A DNA stretch of 64,000 nucleotides from Bacillota bacterium (lineage in GTDB: Bacteria; Bacillota_E; JAJZYS01; JAJYTV01). The stretch is taken from the NCBI GenBank assembly GCA_021845645.1, contig JAJZVM010000011.1:41401-105400 (forward strand), written 5' to 3'. The notes beneath the pieces are model-generated. The model saw nothing but the letters and a program-made list of their open reading frames with translations. It did no database searches and was not told the DNA's origin. A program made the translations under genes and the position numbers. Every line of letters begins with the position of its first letter. The first letter of the stretch is position 1. Below are positions 16,435 to 25,939 of the stretch, piece by piece.

Positions 16435-19400
16435 TTACGCCTGCACCGGCACGGCTACCCCAGGCGCCAGGAAGTAGAGAAGCGCCTGCGCCTCGATGCC
16501 TGCGATCGCGTGCAGCGCCCGCCGGTAGGCGTCAATCTGCCCCCGGTAGGCCTTGGCGGCCTCCGCCACCTCATGCGGCGCGACATGATCCGTCTTGAAG
16601 TCGACGATCAGCCAGCCCTGCTCGTCCTCGAGCAGCAGGTCGATCTTGCCCTGCAGGACGGTGCCGCCGGACGGGTGCGGGCGTCCTTGGCCGTCCGCCA
16701 GCACGCTGAACGCGAGCTCGCGCTCGATGCGGCGGGCCGCACGGATGCGCGCGGCGGTCGGCGAGGCGAGGAAGCGGCCGACGGCCGCGAGGTCGATCGC
16801 CTGCGCCGCGGCCGCGGGCAAGGCACCGCGGGCGATCAGCTCCGCGACGGCCGCGACGGGGTCGCCGGGCGGATCTCGCAGATCGATGAGCTCGAGCAGG
16901 CGGTGGGTGTGGATGCCCGCCGCGCGGGCCGCGGCGGGCGCCAGGCTGCCGCGACGCTCGCGGCGGCTGCGCAGGATGGCGCCGTAGCCCTGCCCCGCCT
17001 CCGCCAGGGAGCTTGCGCTGAGCCGCAGCGGCGGGGAATCTCTGGGTTCGAGGCTGAGGTCGGGCAGGGCGGCGAAGGCGGCCGCCGCCCTGCTGGCATC
17101 GAACGACGATGCGGCCGCCGTCTCCAGGGCCCCAAGGGACAGGTCGTCGGCCTCTCCCGCCTGTACGGTCTGCCACACCACGGGCAGCCCTTCGGTCGCC
17201 AAGGGCGCCCCAAGCCAGTCAAGGGGCCGCCTGGCGGCCCGCAGACCTGCAGCGTCCAGCGGCGGCCATACGTCGCCGGGTTCGCCGCAGCCGGTGAGAT
17301 AGAGGCGGTCGCGGGCGCGGGTCATGGCGACGTAGAGGAGCCGGATCTCCTCGTGCAGCCCTTCTTGGCGCTCCTCGGCGTCGATCGCCTGCCAGAACAC
17401 GGTCGGGTGCAGGCCGCCGTCCTCGTCGGGATACGCGGCCGCCATGCCAAGCCGCCGGTGCAGCCGTATGCGGTCGCGCTCCTGCCGGCCGCCGATGCGT
17501 CTGCCGAGCCCCGCCACGAACACGATGGGGAACTCGAGGCCCTTGCTGCGGTGGATGCTGGTGACGCGCACGGCGTCGCCCATGTCGACATCCGGCGGCG
17601 CGAGGTCGAGGTGCTGGCGCGAGAGTTCCTCGAACGTCGCGAGAAAAGCGCCGACGCCGCCGCCTCCCTGCCGCGCAAAGGCCTCCGCGGACTCGAGGAA
17701 CGCGAGCACGTCCCGCCGCCGCTGGGCGCCGCGCGGCAGTCCCGCCACATGCCCTTGGTACCCGGTGTCGGCCAGAAGGCCTGCGACGAGGCGGTCAAGG
17801 GGCATCGCGAGCGACCATTCGCGCCAGATCTCGATCCGCCCAAGGACGGCGCGAAACCGCTCCTCGCGCTGCGCGGCCCGCCCGAGACCCTGCCAGAGCG
17901 ACCCGCCCGGTGCCGCCTCGCGGATGCGCAGGACCTCCCCGAGCGAAAGGCCGAACCACGGGGCGCGCAGGGTCACGAGGAGGTCCCAGTCGCGATCCGG
18001 CAGTTCGACGGCCCGCAGCAAGGCCACGAGGGTCTGCAGCTCCTGCCCGCCCAGGTAGCCTTCGCTGCGCTGGATCGCCGCAGGCACGCCGCGCAGGGCG
18101 AAGATGTCGTCGAAGGTGGCCGCCGCTCCCTGCAGCCCGCGCAGGAGAACGGCGCAGTCGCTGTAGCGCGCGGGGCGCACCGCCTCCGCCGTGGCGTCCC
18201 AGACCGGATGGCCCTCAGCCACGAGCCGGCGGATCTCCGCCGCGATCCAGTCGGCCTCGCGGCCCAGGCTCGTGAGGTCGTCCGCGTCACCGGCCGACTC
18301 GCTCGCACCGACGAACACGAAGCGGACGCGGGGATCCGGGTCGGGCGGCAACGTCTCGGCACTGCGGCCCGCCCGCAGCTCCGCGCTCCCGTCGTACCGC
18401 GGCGCGTCCTCCTCCTGCATCAGCTGGCGGAAGACCGCGTTCACCACGTCGATGATCTCCGGCCGGCTGCGGAAGTTCTGGCTGAGGTGGAGCGCCGCAT
18501 CGCGCCTGGCGGCCTCCGCCTGGCGTTCGAGGAAGATGCCCGGCGCCGCGTGCCGGAACCCGTAGATGCTCTGCTTCACGTCCCCGACGGCGAAGAGGTT
18601 GCCGCCGTGACCGAGCCGGCTCACCTCGGACACGATGGCCGCCTGCAGCGGGTTGACGTCCTGGAACTCGTCCACCAGAACCTCCGCGAAGCGCTCTCGC
18701 AGCCCCTCGGCCACCGCCGCGCCGCGATCCTGCAGCAGGCGGTAGGCCTCGAGTTCAAGATCCGCGAAGTCCAGCACCTGCCGCTCGCGCTTGCGCTGCC
18801 GGTAGTCGTCCATGGCCGCCAGCAGAAGCTGCACGAGGTCGGCGAGGATCGCCTGCGTCGCCTGGACGTGCTTCAGCAGTTCCCGCTCATCGATCCGCGC
18901 AAGTCCTGCCGCCAACCGGGAGAGCTGGCCCTTCGCCTGCTCCCGCAGCCTGCGCGAGGCGGCTCGCTGCGGCGCACTGTTGCCGGCGAGCGCCGCAAAG
19001 ACGGCCAGGTCCCTGAGGAGCGCCGCATGCGACGACCAGTCGTGGCTGCCCTGGCCGGCCGCCGCCTCGCGTGTGGCCGCTTCGCTGTCGAGCGCCAAGG
19101 CGTAGGGGCTGTCCCCCTCCGCTGCGCGCGCCGCCTCGGCAGCCTCTCGCAGCAGGCGCGCCGCCTCCTCCACCCGCCGCAGGTCGTCCGCCATGACCAG
19201 CCGCAAGGCCGCCCGAAATTCCTCCTCGCCGGCATGCCGTCGCAAGGCCGCCGTGAGAAAGCCCGCGGGGTCCGGCAGGGTGTCGAGGAAGCGCAGGGTC
19301 TTCAAGAGCGCCTCGCGCAGCCCTTCGTCCTCGCCCATGCCGCCGAAGTAGGCGACGAGCTTCTGCATGCCCGGTCGCGCGGCGTAGGCGGCCCCGAGCG

Positions 19401-19818
19401 TCACGTCGAGCGCGTGCCGCCGCATGATCTCCGCCTGCCGCTCGTCCATCAGGGCCGCCTCCGGATCGAAGCCCGCCGCCTGCCACGCGTCGCGCAGCAG
19501 TCTGAGGCAGAACCCGTGGATCGTCGAGATGTGGGCAAGGGGCAGCCGCTCGAGCTGCGCCTGCGCCCGGCCGTCGCCGGCGAGCGCCTGCCGCGAAAGG
19601 TCAGAGGCGATGCGCAGGCGCATTTCGAGCGCCGCCTTCTCGGTGAACGTGACGAGCAGGAAGCGGTCGATGTCGATGGGGTCTTCGGCCGAGAGGCAGC
19701 GCCGCACGACGCGCGCACTCAAGGTCGTCGTCTTGCCGGCGCCCGCGGCCGCGGAGACGAGGACGCTGCCGGCGGCGAAGCCGCACGCGGCCTCCTGCTC
19801 AGTCGTCAGCCGGGACAT
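16435..19818 (-). CDS. addA: AddA helicase-nuclease subunit
   Basis: A 1127-residue UvrD-type helicase/nuclease, functional counterpart of RecBCD for double-strand break repair and Chi-dependent resection. Walker A AAAGAGKTTTL lies at residues 23-33; ISTIHGFCLRLLRDA and the DEFQDVNPLQ box (helicase motif II) near 380 follow. The RecB-type nuclease is at the C-terminus, with the IVDFKTDH active-site motif near 1075. Its ATG overlaps the end of addB by 20 bases. It is slightly shorter than B. subtilis AddA (about 1230 residues). Confidence 0.95.
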   Translation of the reverse strand: MSRLTTEQEAACGFAAGSVLVSAAAGAGKTTTLSARVVRRCLSAEDPIDIDRFLLVTFTEKAALEMRLRIASDLSRQALAGDGRAQAQLERLPLAHISTIHGFCLRLLRDAWQAAGFDPEAALMDERQAEIMRRHALDVTLGAAYAARPGMQKLVAYFGGMGEDEGLREALLKTLRFLDTLPDPAGFLTAALRRHAGEEEFRAALRLVMADDLRRVEEAARLLREAAEAARAAEGDSPYALALDSEAATREAAAGQGSHDWSSHAALLRDLAVFAALAGNSAPQRAASRRLREQAKGQLSRLAAGLARIDERELLKHVQATQAILADLVQLLLAAMDDYRQRKRERQVLDFADLELEAYRLLQDRGAAVAEGLRERFAEVLVDEFQDVNPLQAAIVSEVSRLGHGGNLFAVGDVKQSIYGFRHAAPGIFLERQAEAARRDAALHLSQNFRSRPEIIDVVNAVFRQLMQEEDAPRYDGSAELRAGRSAETLPPDPDPRVRFVFVGASESAGDADDLTSLGREADWIAAEIRRLVAEGHPVWDATAEAVRPARYSDCAVLLRGLQGAAATFDDIFALRGVPAAIQRSEGYLGGQELQTLVALLRAVELPDRDWDLLVTLRAPWFGLSLGEVLRIREAAPGGSLWQGLGRAAQREERFRAVLGRIEIWREWSLAMPLDRLVAGLLADTGYQGHVAGLPRGAQRRRDVLAFLESAEAFARQGGGGVGAFLATFEELSRQHLDLAPPDVDMGDAVRVTSIHRSKGLEFPIVFVAGLGRRIGGRQERDRIRLHRRLGMAAAYPDEDGGLHPTVFWQAIDAEERQEGLHEEIRLLYVAMTRARDRLYLTGCGEPGDVWPPLDAAGLRAARRPLDWLGAPLATEGLPVVWQTVQAGEADDLSLGALETAAASSFDASRAAAAFAALPDLSLEPRDSPPLRLSASSLAEAGQGYGAILRSRRERRGSLAPAAARAAGIHTHRLLELIDLRDPPGDPVAAVAELIARGALPAAAAQAIDLAAVGRFLASPTAARIRAARRIERELAFSVLADGQGRPHPSGGTVLQGKIDLLLEDEQGWLIVDFKTDHVAPHEVAEAAKAYRGQIDAYRRALHAIAGIEAQALLYFLAPGVAVPVQA

Positions 19819-22690
19819 TGTCCAGCACCTCCTGCGTGACCCGCTCCAGCCGCCTGAAGCCGTCCCGCCGCGGCACGTGCCGGCAGGCCGGCCGCATGGC
19901 GCAGCCGTCGCATGCCGTCTGCCGGCCGAGGCTGAACGGCGAGGGCGCCCAATCCCCCGCCTGCGCCTCGGCGGCCAGAGCCTTCAGGCGTCTCTCCATG
20001 TGCCGCAGCAGCGCCTGCCACCGGCCGGGCGAGAGAGCCCAGGGCGAAGCCTGCAGGTCTCCGTTCTTCTTGCGCCGCAGCGGGTGGAACGGCGAGCCGC
20101 CGTCCGGCGCCTCGCGGTCCAGATCCCCGAGGAGCGCGGGATCGGCCAGGAAGAGGCCCTGCGGGCGCTGCGCGCGCCAGGCCGCCTCCGGGTCGTCGTC
20201 GCCTTCCTCGACGACCCAGGCCTGGCCGAGGCGCACCGGCCAGTAGGCCATCACCACCGTCTCGCCGCCCCCGTGCGCCGCCGCGAGCGCATAAGCCCCG
20301 ACCTGCAGGTCCAGGCCGTGGTAGACGCGCGCAAAGCTGAAGGCGTGGCGACGGCGCACCTTGTAGTCGACGACGCGCAGCCGGCCGCCCAGCCGGTCAA
20401 GGCGGTCGATCCGTCCCTCGATCAGCAGATCGTCCGCCTCCCTGCCGCCGACGGCGAGCGGTGGCAGCTGCCCCCTGCTCCCGAACGCCACCTCACGTCC
20501 CGACGGGCGGAAGGCCGAACGCCTGGCTTCCTCCCAGACCAGCCGTGCGGTGCGCAGCACCTCGCCCGCGAGCTCCTGCCCGAGCGCCTGTCCGGCGGGC
20601 GTGTCCGGCGGCAGGACCCCCAGCGACTGCGCGGCACCTGCGACGAGCCGGGACACGGTCTCCTCCTGTTCGGCGGCAGGCGGAGCATCGAGCGGCAGGT
20701 CGCGCAGCACCTGGTGCACGAGCGCGCCGCGTGCGGCGGGATCGAAGCCGTCACGCCTGCCCGGCTCGACATGCAGGAGGTCGTGCGCGAAGGACGTGAA
20801 GGGACAGGCTGCCCGGCGCTCGAGGGCCGTCACGGCGAACGGGCCTGGCAGCGGCCTCAGCTTCGGTTCCACTCTGGCCGGCTCGAGGCCGGACCTGTAG
20901 GGGCCGGCACCGCAGGCCTCCTCGTACGCCGCAAGCAGTGCCCTCGGCAGAGCGTCACCGCCGCCGATGTCGCGCAGGCGGCCGGCCGCCTGTGCCACGA
21001 TCTCGCCGGCCTCCTGGCGCGTCAGGGCGGAGAAGGCCGTCTCGCACAGATCGGACGGGAACGGCTGCGGCTCGCCGAGCAGGCGCAGCCTGATCGCCGC
21101 CGCCTGCACCCCGCCCTGCCCGTCGATCTCGGCGTAGCTCGCGTAGAGGCTTCGCCGGGCGGCACCGAGCGCCGCGGCCACCTCGCCGAGACCGCGCTGC
21201 CTGCGCTGCCCGAGCGGTTCCGCGACCGGCGTGCCGACCGACTCCAGATGCTGCAGCTGAGCCGCCTGCAGGATGCCGCTGCCTGCCGCCAGCTGCGGAA
21301 ACCTGCCTTCGGCGAGGCCGAGCAGCAGCACGTGCTCCGCCTCGAGTCCCTGCATGTCGGCGAGCGGCACGACCCGCACGGCGTCTTCCTTCGGCTGGTA
21401 GTCGCATCGGCTCGCCGCGACCGCATCCGCCATCAGGCGCAGAGCGAGAGGTCTTGCGACCGGCGCATCCCCCGCGAGGAGCGAGATCGCGTCGAACTGG
21501 TCCTCGAGCGACCGGAGGATCGCTCCCTGCCGGTCGAGCGACGGGTCGCCCAGACGCTCCGGCAGTCCGCCCAAAGCCAGGAGCGAAGAGAGCCGCTCGC
21601 GGTGTTCCTCGAAGGGGGCACGGCGCGGCCAGCGTTCGAGCTCGGCCTCGATCGCCGCGAGCCAGCCTCGCAGGTCCTCCGTCGCATCGCCGCCGTCGCG
21701 CAGGTGGCGGAGCAGGCTGTCGCGCAAGGTGCCCGGTCCAGGCACGGCGCCGCTCGAGGCAAGGCTCAGGAGTCCCTCCCGCGCACGGCCGCGTGCCATG
21801 TCGAGGAAGCCCGCCAGGCAGAGAACGAGGGGTTCACCCTGCACGGGCTCGGGACCGGCGTCGACGGCGAGCCCCGCCTCGGTCAGGGCTGAACGCAGCA
21901 GACCTTGCTGCAGCGGGAAGTCGCCGCAGCCGACGAGGATGTCCCGCGGCATCGCCCCCGCGCGCACGAGCTCCTGGCAGCGCCGCGCCGCGCGCCGGGC
22001 CTCGAGGCGCATGTCCGGGGCGGACCGTACCTCCACCGTGACGTCCGGGCGCGGAGCGGGAACCTCCTGCGCGGGCAGGTCGGCCACCAGCCCTGCCTCC
22101 CGCAGGCGGTCGCGCAGTGCCGCCTCGGCCGGGCGCCAGACGGCCAGGGGCCAGAAGATGGTCCCAGGCGGCCAGGGAGCCTGCGCAGCGATCTCCGCGG
22201 CCCGCCAGAGGAGCCAGGGTTCCGGTGCCAGGCCCGCCTTCCCTGCCATCTGCACGACCCCGTCCTGCGCCGCGCGCAGCGCGTCGAAGATCCCGCTTCC
22301 CAGCGCGCCACGTGCCGTCTCCGGCAGCCTGGGCGCTTGCCACCAGGCGGCCTCGAGCGACTCGGCCAGCAGCGACGGGGCACCCTCGCGGCCCAAAGCG
22401 CCCGCCCCGAAGGCCTGAAGTGTACCCTGACGCTCCGTGACGATCCGCACCGCCGCGCGCAGCTGTGCGCGGGAGAGGGAGCCAAGGGGCTGGCCGGCCG
22501 CCGCCAGCAGGGACGCGGCCAGACGTCCCGGCGTCTCCACGCGCAGGCGCAGGCTCCCGCCGCCCAGCCTGCGGAGGATCTCGCGCTCCCACTGCAGCGC
22601 CGCGGCCGGCGGCGTCACGACGCGTACCGGCGCACCGAACGGATCTTGCCCCACGGTCCTGGCCAGCCGGGCCAGAAGAGCCTCCTGCAC
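19799..22690 (-). CDS. addB: AddB-like nuclease subunit
   Basis: A 963-residue AddB/RexB-type partner of AddA. The C-terminal nuclease has LLIEGRIDRLDR...VVDYKVRR, the PD-(D/E)xK core. Cysteines in RAACPF and TACDGCAMRPAC match the 4Fe-4S cluster that staples the AddB nuclease domain. The start is a GTG at 22690 behind GGGAGGAGGG; the frame is open much further upstream, but only as a shadow of ilvE. At the N-terminus, where B. subtilis AddB has a Walker A loop, the sequence is VVTPPAAALQW, with no GKT/S, so it probably does not bind ATP there, as in RexB. Confidence 0.88.
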   Translation of the reverse strand: MQEALLARLARTVGQDPFGAPVRVVTPPAAALQWEREILRRLGGGSLRLRVETPGRLAASLLAAAGQPLGSLSRAQLRAAVRIVTERQGTLQAFGAGALGREGAPSLLAESLEAAWWQAPRLPETARGALGSGIFDALRAAQDGVVQMAGKAGLAPEPWLLWRAAEIAAQAPWPPGTIFWPLAVWRPAEAALRDRLREAGLVADLPAQEVPAPRPDVTVEVRSAPDMRLEARRAARRCQELVRAGAMPRDILVGCGDFPLQQGLLRSALTEAGLAVDAGPEPVQGEPLVLCLAGFLDMARGRAREGLLSLASSGAVPGPGTLRDSLLRHLRDGGDATEDLRGWLAAIEAELERWPRRAPFEEHRERLSSLLALGGLPERLGDPSLDRQGAILRSLEDQFDAISLLAGDAPVARPLALRLMADAVAASRCDYQPKEDAVRVVPLADMQGLEAEHVLLLGLAEGRFPQLAAGSGILQAAQLQHLESVGTPVAEPLGQRRQRGLGEVAAALGAARRSLYASYAEIDGQGGVQAAAIRLRLLGEPQPFPSDLCETAFSALTRQEAGEIVAQAAGRLRDIGGGDALPRALLAAYEEACGAGPYRSGLEPARVEPKLRPLPGPFAVTALERRAACPFTSFAHDLLHVEPGRRDGFDPAARGALVHQVLRDLPLDAPPAAEQEETVSRLVAGAAQSLGVLPPDTPAGQALGQELAGEVLRTARLVWEEARRSAFRPSGREVAFGSRGQLPPLAVGGREADDLLIEGRIDRLDRLGGRLRVVDYKVRRRHAFSFARVYHGLDLQVGAYALAAAHGGGETVVMAYWPVRLGQAWVVEEGDDDPEAAWRAQRPQGLFLADPALLGDLDREAPDGGSPFHPLRRKKNGDLQASPWALSPGRWQALLRHMERRLKALAAEAQAGDWAPSPFSLGRQTACDGCAMRPACRHVPRRDGFRRLERVTQEVLDNVPADD

Positions 22691-22831
22691 CTTGTCCCTC
22701 CTCCCGTTCGGGGTTCGCCCAAGGCACGTGGGCACCTGCCGCAGGAGGAAGGGGCACCTGCAAAGTGGTACTCTATGCGTGGACTGAGGGGGAGCGTAAC
22801 ATCCGCAGCCGCATGCGGGAGGTCTTTGCAG

Positions 22832-23704
22832 GTGAGTCAGAAGGTGTTCCTCGATGGAGCGTTCGTCCCCCGGGAAGAAGCCAAGGTTTCCGTCTTCGAT
22901 CACGGCCTCCTCTACGGGGACGGAGTGTTCGAAGGCATTCGCGCCTATGACGGCATCATCTTCAAGCTGGAGGAACATCTCGAGCGGCTCTACGGCTCGG
23001 CCAAGACCCTGATGCTGGAGATCCCCTACAGCCGCGACGAGATGCGCGAGATCGTGCGCCAGAGCTGCATCGAGAACGGCCTCAGGGACGCCTACATCCG
23101 CCTCGTCGTATCGCGCGGTCCCGGCGATCTCGGCCTTGACCCGCGCAAGTGCAGCCGCGCGACCGTCATCGTCATCGCCGACAGGATCTCGCTCTACCCC
23201 CAGGAACTCTACGAGAACGGCATGCACGTCGGCACGGGCTCGACGCGCCGCTCGCGCGCCGAGATCATCAACCCGCAGGTCAAGTCGCTCAACTACCTCA
23301 ACAACATCCTGGCGAAGATCGAGGCCAACCAGCACGGCTGGGGCGAGGTCGTGATGCTGAACGAGGAAGGCTTCGTCGCCGAGTGCAGCGCCGACAACAT
23401 CTTCATGGTGCGCAAGGGCGTCCTCGTCACGCCGGCGCCCCATCTCGGCATCCTGCTGGGCATCACGCGGCAGACGGTCCTGGACCTCGCCCGCGACGCC
23501 GGCTATCCGACACTCGAGACCACATTCACCCGCCATGAGCTCTGGAACGCGGACGAGGTGTTCCTGACCGGCTCCGCCGCCGAGATCGTGCCGGTGGTCA
23601 AGGTCGACGAGCGCGTCGTCGGCGACGGCAGGCCGGGCCCTGTCACGAAGGAGCTCACGCGCCTCTTCAGGGCCTACACCCCGACACACGGCGTGCGCAT
23701 CTGA
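22832..23704 (+). CDS. ilvE: Branched-chain amino acid aminotransferase
   Basis: A 290-residue class IV PLP aminotransferase, which interconverts Val, Leu and Ile with their 2-oxoacids. Family features: FDHGLLYGDGVFEGIRAY near residue 22, the Schiff-base Lys in INPQVKSLNYLNN (Lys151), and EVFLTGSAAEIVPV near 245 for the cofactor phosphate. Start GTG at 22832, ten bases after GGGAGG. Divergent from addB across a short promoter region, and followed by a strong terminator. D-amino-acid aminotransferase is a less likely reading of the same fold. Confidence 0.92.
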   Translation: MSQKVFLDGAFVPREEAKVSVFDHGLLYGDGVFEGIRAYDGIIFKLEEHLERLYGSAKTLMLEIPYSRDEMREIVRQSCIENGLRDAYIRLVVSRGPGDLGLDPRKCSRATVIVIADRISLYPQELYENGMHVGTGSTRRSRAEIINPQVKSLNYLNNILAKIEANQHGWGEVVMLNEEGFVAECSADNIFMVRKGVLVTPAPHLGILLGITRQTVLDLARDAGYPTLETTFTRHELWNADEVFLTGSAAEIVPVVKVDERVVGDGRPGPVTKELTRLFRAYTPTHGVRI

Positions 23705-23712
23705 ACGACGCT

Positions 23713-23746
23713 GCAGGGCCGGCCAGCTGGTGCTGGCCGGCCCTGC
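23713..23746. terminator. GC hairpin between convergent ilvE and upp
   Basis: A perfect 14-base-pair stem (GCAGGGCCGGCCAG and its complement) with a CTGGTG loop, lying between the 3' ends of ilvE and upp. No clear T-tract; probably serves both genes. Confidence 0.7.
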
Positions 23747-23758
23747 CCATCCTTGACG

Positions 23759-24385
23759 CTAGAGCGTGCCGTACAGCCGGTCGCCCGCGTCACCAAGGCC
23801 CGGCACGATGTATGCGTCCTGGTTGAGGTGGCTGTCGAGCGCCGCGCCGAACATCGGCACGTCGGGATGCGCCGCGGCGACGGCCGCCACGCCCTCCGGC
23901 GCGGCCACGAGGCAGACGAGGCGCAGGCGCCGCACGCCGGCCGCCTTGAGCATGCCGATGGCGGCGACGGCCGAGCCTCCGGTCGCAAGCATCGGGTCGA
24001 GGAGCAGCACGTCGCGTTCCGCGATGTCCGACGGCAGATTGCGGTAGTACTCCACAGGCTCGTGCGTCGCATGGTCGCGGTAGAGGCCGATGTGCCCCAC
24101 GGCCGCGTCGGGCAGGAGGCGCAGGATGCCGTCCGACATGCCGAGACCGGCGCGCAGGACAGGCACGAGCACAGGCTGTCCGTGCGCGAGCCGCACACCT
24201 GTCGCGGGCCCGATCGGCGTCTCGATCCCGGCCGCCTCGACCGGCAGGTCGCGCAGGGCTTCGTAAGCCAGGAGCACCGAGACCTCCGCGAGCAGGGCAC
24301 GGAACTCCTTCGGGGGCGTCGAGACGGCGCGCAGCATGCCTAGCTTCTCCTGCACCAGCGGGTGGTCGACGCGCGTGAACTCCAA
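23759..24385 (-). CDS. upp: Uracil phosphoribosyltransferase
   Basis: A 208-residue enzyme making UMP from uracil and PRPP in pyrimidine salvage. The PRPP-binding loop VLLLDPMLATGGSA is at residues 126-139; the VPVLRAGLGM and YIVPGLGDAGDRLYGT stretches are canonical. Start TTG at 24385 preceded by AAGGAGG. Length matches the family exactly. Confidence 0.96.
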   Translation of the reverse strand: MEFTRVDHPLVQEKLGMLRAVSTPPKEFRALLAEVSVLLAYEALRDLPVEAAGIETPIGPATGVRLAHGQPVLVPVLRAGLGMSDGILRLLPDAAVGHIGLYRDHATHEPVEYYRNLPSDIAERDVLLLDPMLATGGSAVAAIGMLKAAGVRRLRLVCLVAAPEGVAAVAAAHPDVPMFGAALDSHLNQDAYIVPGLGDAGDRLYGTL

Positions 24386-24495
24386 GAATGGACCTCCTTA
24401 GGCTTGGACCTGGCGGCACTTGGGCCGATGTCGTTTCCTGGCGGGAAGTTTACCACGAGGCGTGCCGCTTCCTGCCACCCGGGACCGGACGCCGC

Positions 24496-25788
24496 CTATC
24501 CGCCGGCCCTGATGCCCTGCCAGAGCCGCGCGCGGTCGCCGCGCACGGCCGCCAGACCCACGCCTACCGCCGCCAGTCCCAGAGGATAGAGCGCTCCCCA
24601 GCCCAGGAACGGCAGCGTGCCGAGACAGACGAGGAGGGCCAGGAGCGCGGTGAGGCGCTGGCGCCGCTCCTTGAGGAGACGCATGGCCGCCGCCATCGCC
24701 AGCACATAGAGCGCGATGAAGACGGCGGACGACCAGGCCACGAGCTTCTCCAGGCCGACGGGGTGCACGGCCTCCAGGGCGAGCACGGCGAGAAAGACGG
24801 CGGCGAGCGCCCAGATGGCGCGCAGGGGCGTGCGCGTGCGGCTGTGCAGGCGGGCGAAGTACCCTGGGAAGTCGCCTGCCCGGGCCTGGGCGTAGACAAG
24901 CCGGACGAAGGCGCCCACATAGGCGTGGATCGTGCCGTAGGTGACCAGCAGCGCCAGGAGCGACGTGGCGAGGACGCCGAGGCGCCCGCCGCCTTGCCCG
25001 AGCATCACTGCGAGGGCGTCTTGGCTGTTGCCGCCGATATAGGCCCCGGTGCCCACGGTCGCGATGGCGAGCAGGATGTAGAGGGTGTCGATCACGGCGA
25101 TGCTCGCGAGCATGGCCCGCCTGAGATCCCGCTCGGGATCCGCGAACTCCTCGGCGTAGTTCGCCACCGCCTCCCAGCCGACGAAGGCCCAGAACAGGAG
25201 CGCGAGATCGAGGCCGACGGGCGCGATGCCGTGCGGCAGGGCCGGCTGGAACGCGGAGAGGCGCAGGTGCATGAACCCCACCAGAGTCGCCGCGAGCAGA
25301 AGAACGGCGATCAGTCCGACGACGACACCCGCGGCCCGGCCGGAGATCTCAACGCCGAGCGCGTTGAGCACGACCGCCAACGCAAGGAGGCCGGCCGCCA
25401 CCGCGATCAGCGCGAGGTGGCCGAGGCCGAACGCCGCCGCCAGGTAGCCGGCGCCGATCAGGGCGGCGATCGGCGCTCCCAGCGGCACCGTGCCCAGGAA
25501 CAGCCAGCCCGCTGCGGCGCCGCCCGCTGGACCGAAGGCCGCGCGGGCAAAGGCGGCGATGCCACCGGCGTCCGGGATGCGCGTCGCCATGTGCGCAAGC
25601 GTGAACGCGAGCGGCACGATCAGGATGCCCATCGCAAGCCAGGCCAGGATGCCGGCCGGTCCCGCCTCCTGGGCGGTAAGAGCCGGCAGGTAGAGAACGC
25701 CGGAACCGAGCACCGAGGCGATCGTCAGCGCAGTTCCTTCCTGCCAGCCAAGTACGCGACGAAGACCCTCATGCTCCTGCGCTGCCAG
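24496..25788 (-). CDS. APC family amino acid permease, apparent CTG start
   Basis: A 12-helix amino acid-polyamine-organocation permease of about 430 residues. The conventional first start, a GTG at 25713, falls inside the first helix (VLGSGVLYLP). The 25 codons before it read LAAQEHEGLRRVLGWQEGTALTIAS, a proper APC N-terminus, yet contain no ATG, GTG or TTG before the in-frame stop at 25813. A CTG at 25788 sits nine bases after GGAGG and is the best start. TM1 has the G-S-G substrate-binding break. Substrate unknown. Confidence 0.8.
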   Translation of the reverse strand: MAAQEHEGLRRVLGWQEGTALTIASVLGSGVLYLPALTAQEAGPAGILAWLAMGILIVPLAFTLAHMATRIPDAGGIAAFARAAFGPAGGAAAGWLFLGTVPLGAPIAALIGAGYLAAAFGLGHLALIAVAAGLLALAVVLNALGVEISGRAAGVVVGLIAVLLLAATLVGFMHLRLSAFQPALPHGIAPVGLDLALLFWAFVGWEAVANYAEEFADPERDLRRAMLASIAVIDTLYILLAIATVGTGAYIGGNSQDALAVMLGQGGGRLGVLATSLLALLVTYGTIHAYVGAFVRLVYAQARAGDFPGYFARLHSRTRTPLRAIWALAAVFLAVLALEAVHPVGLEKLVAWSSAVFIALYVLAMAAAMRLLKERRQRLTALLALLVCLGTLPFLGWGALYPLGLAAVGVGLAAVRGDRARLWQGIRAGG

Positions 25789-25884
25789 CTGACACCGCCT
25801 CCAGCACCAAGGCTAGCAGAGCGGCGCGCCAATGGATAGGCAGGGCCGCGCGTCATCGCGTCCGCCGCCGGGCGGGCCCAAAAC

Positions 25885-25899
25885 CGTCGGCGGCCGACG
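25885..25899 (-). terminator. Intrinsic terminator after the VanW gene
   Basis: Near-palindrome CGTCGGC-C-GCCGACG on the minus strand, followed directly by GTTTTGGG. It is one of the few hairpins here with a T-run, and lies about 40 bases downstream of the VanW stop. The remaining sequence to the APC gene holds nothing else I can identify. Confidence 0.55.
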
Positions 25900-25939
25900 C
25901 ATGCGGGCGGCTGGCAAGGCGCGGGCGGCTCCGGGCCGT

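Noticed and set aside
16216..19839. 1207-codon open frame on the plus strand
   Set aside because: Exact antisense shadow of addA, whose minus-strand product has all helicase and nuclease motifs.
19424..21892. 822-codon open frame on the plus strand
   Set aside because: Antisense to addB and the end of addA; no protein-like features.
22691..23689. N-terminal extension of addB
   Set aside because: The frame stays open to 23689, but that part is the reverse complement of ilvE; a GTG with a strong ribosome binding site at 22690 starts the family-like sequence.
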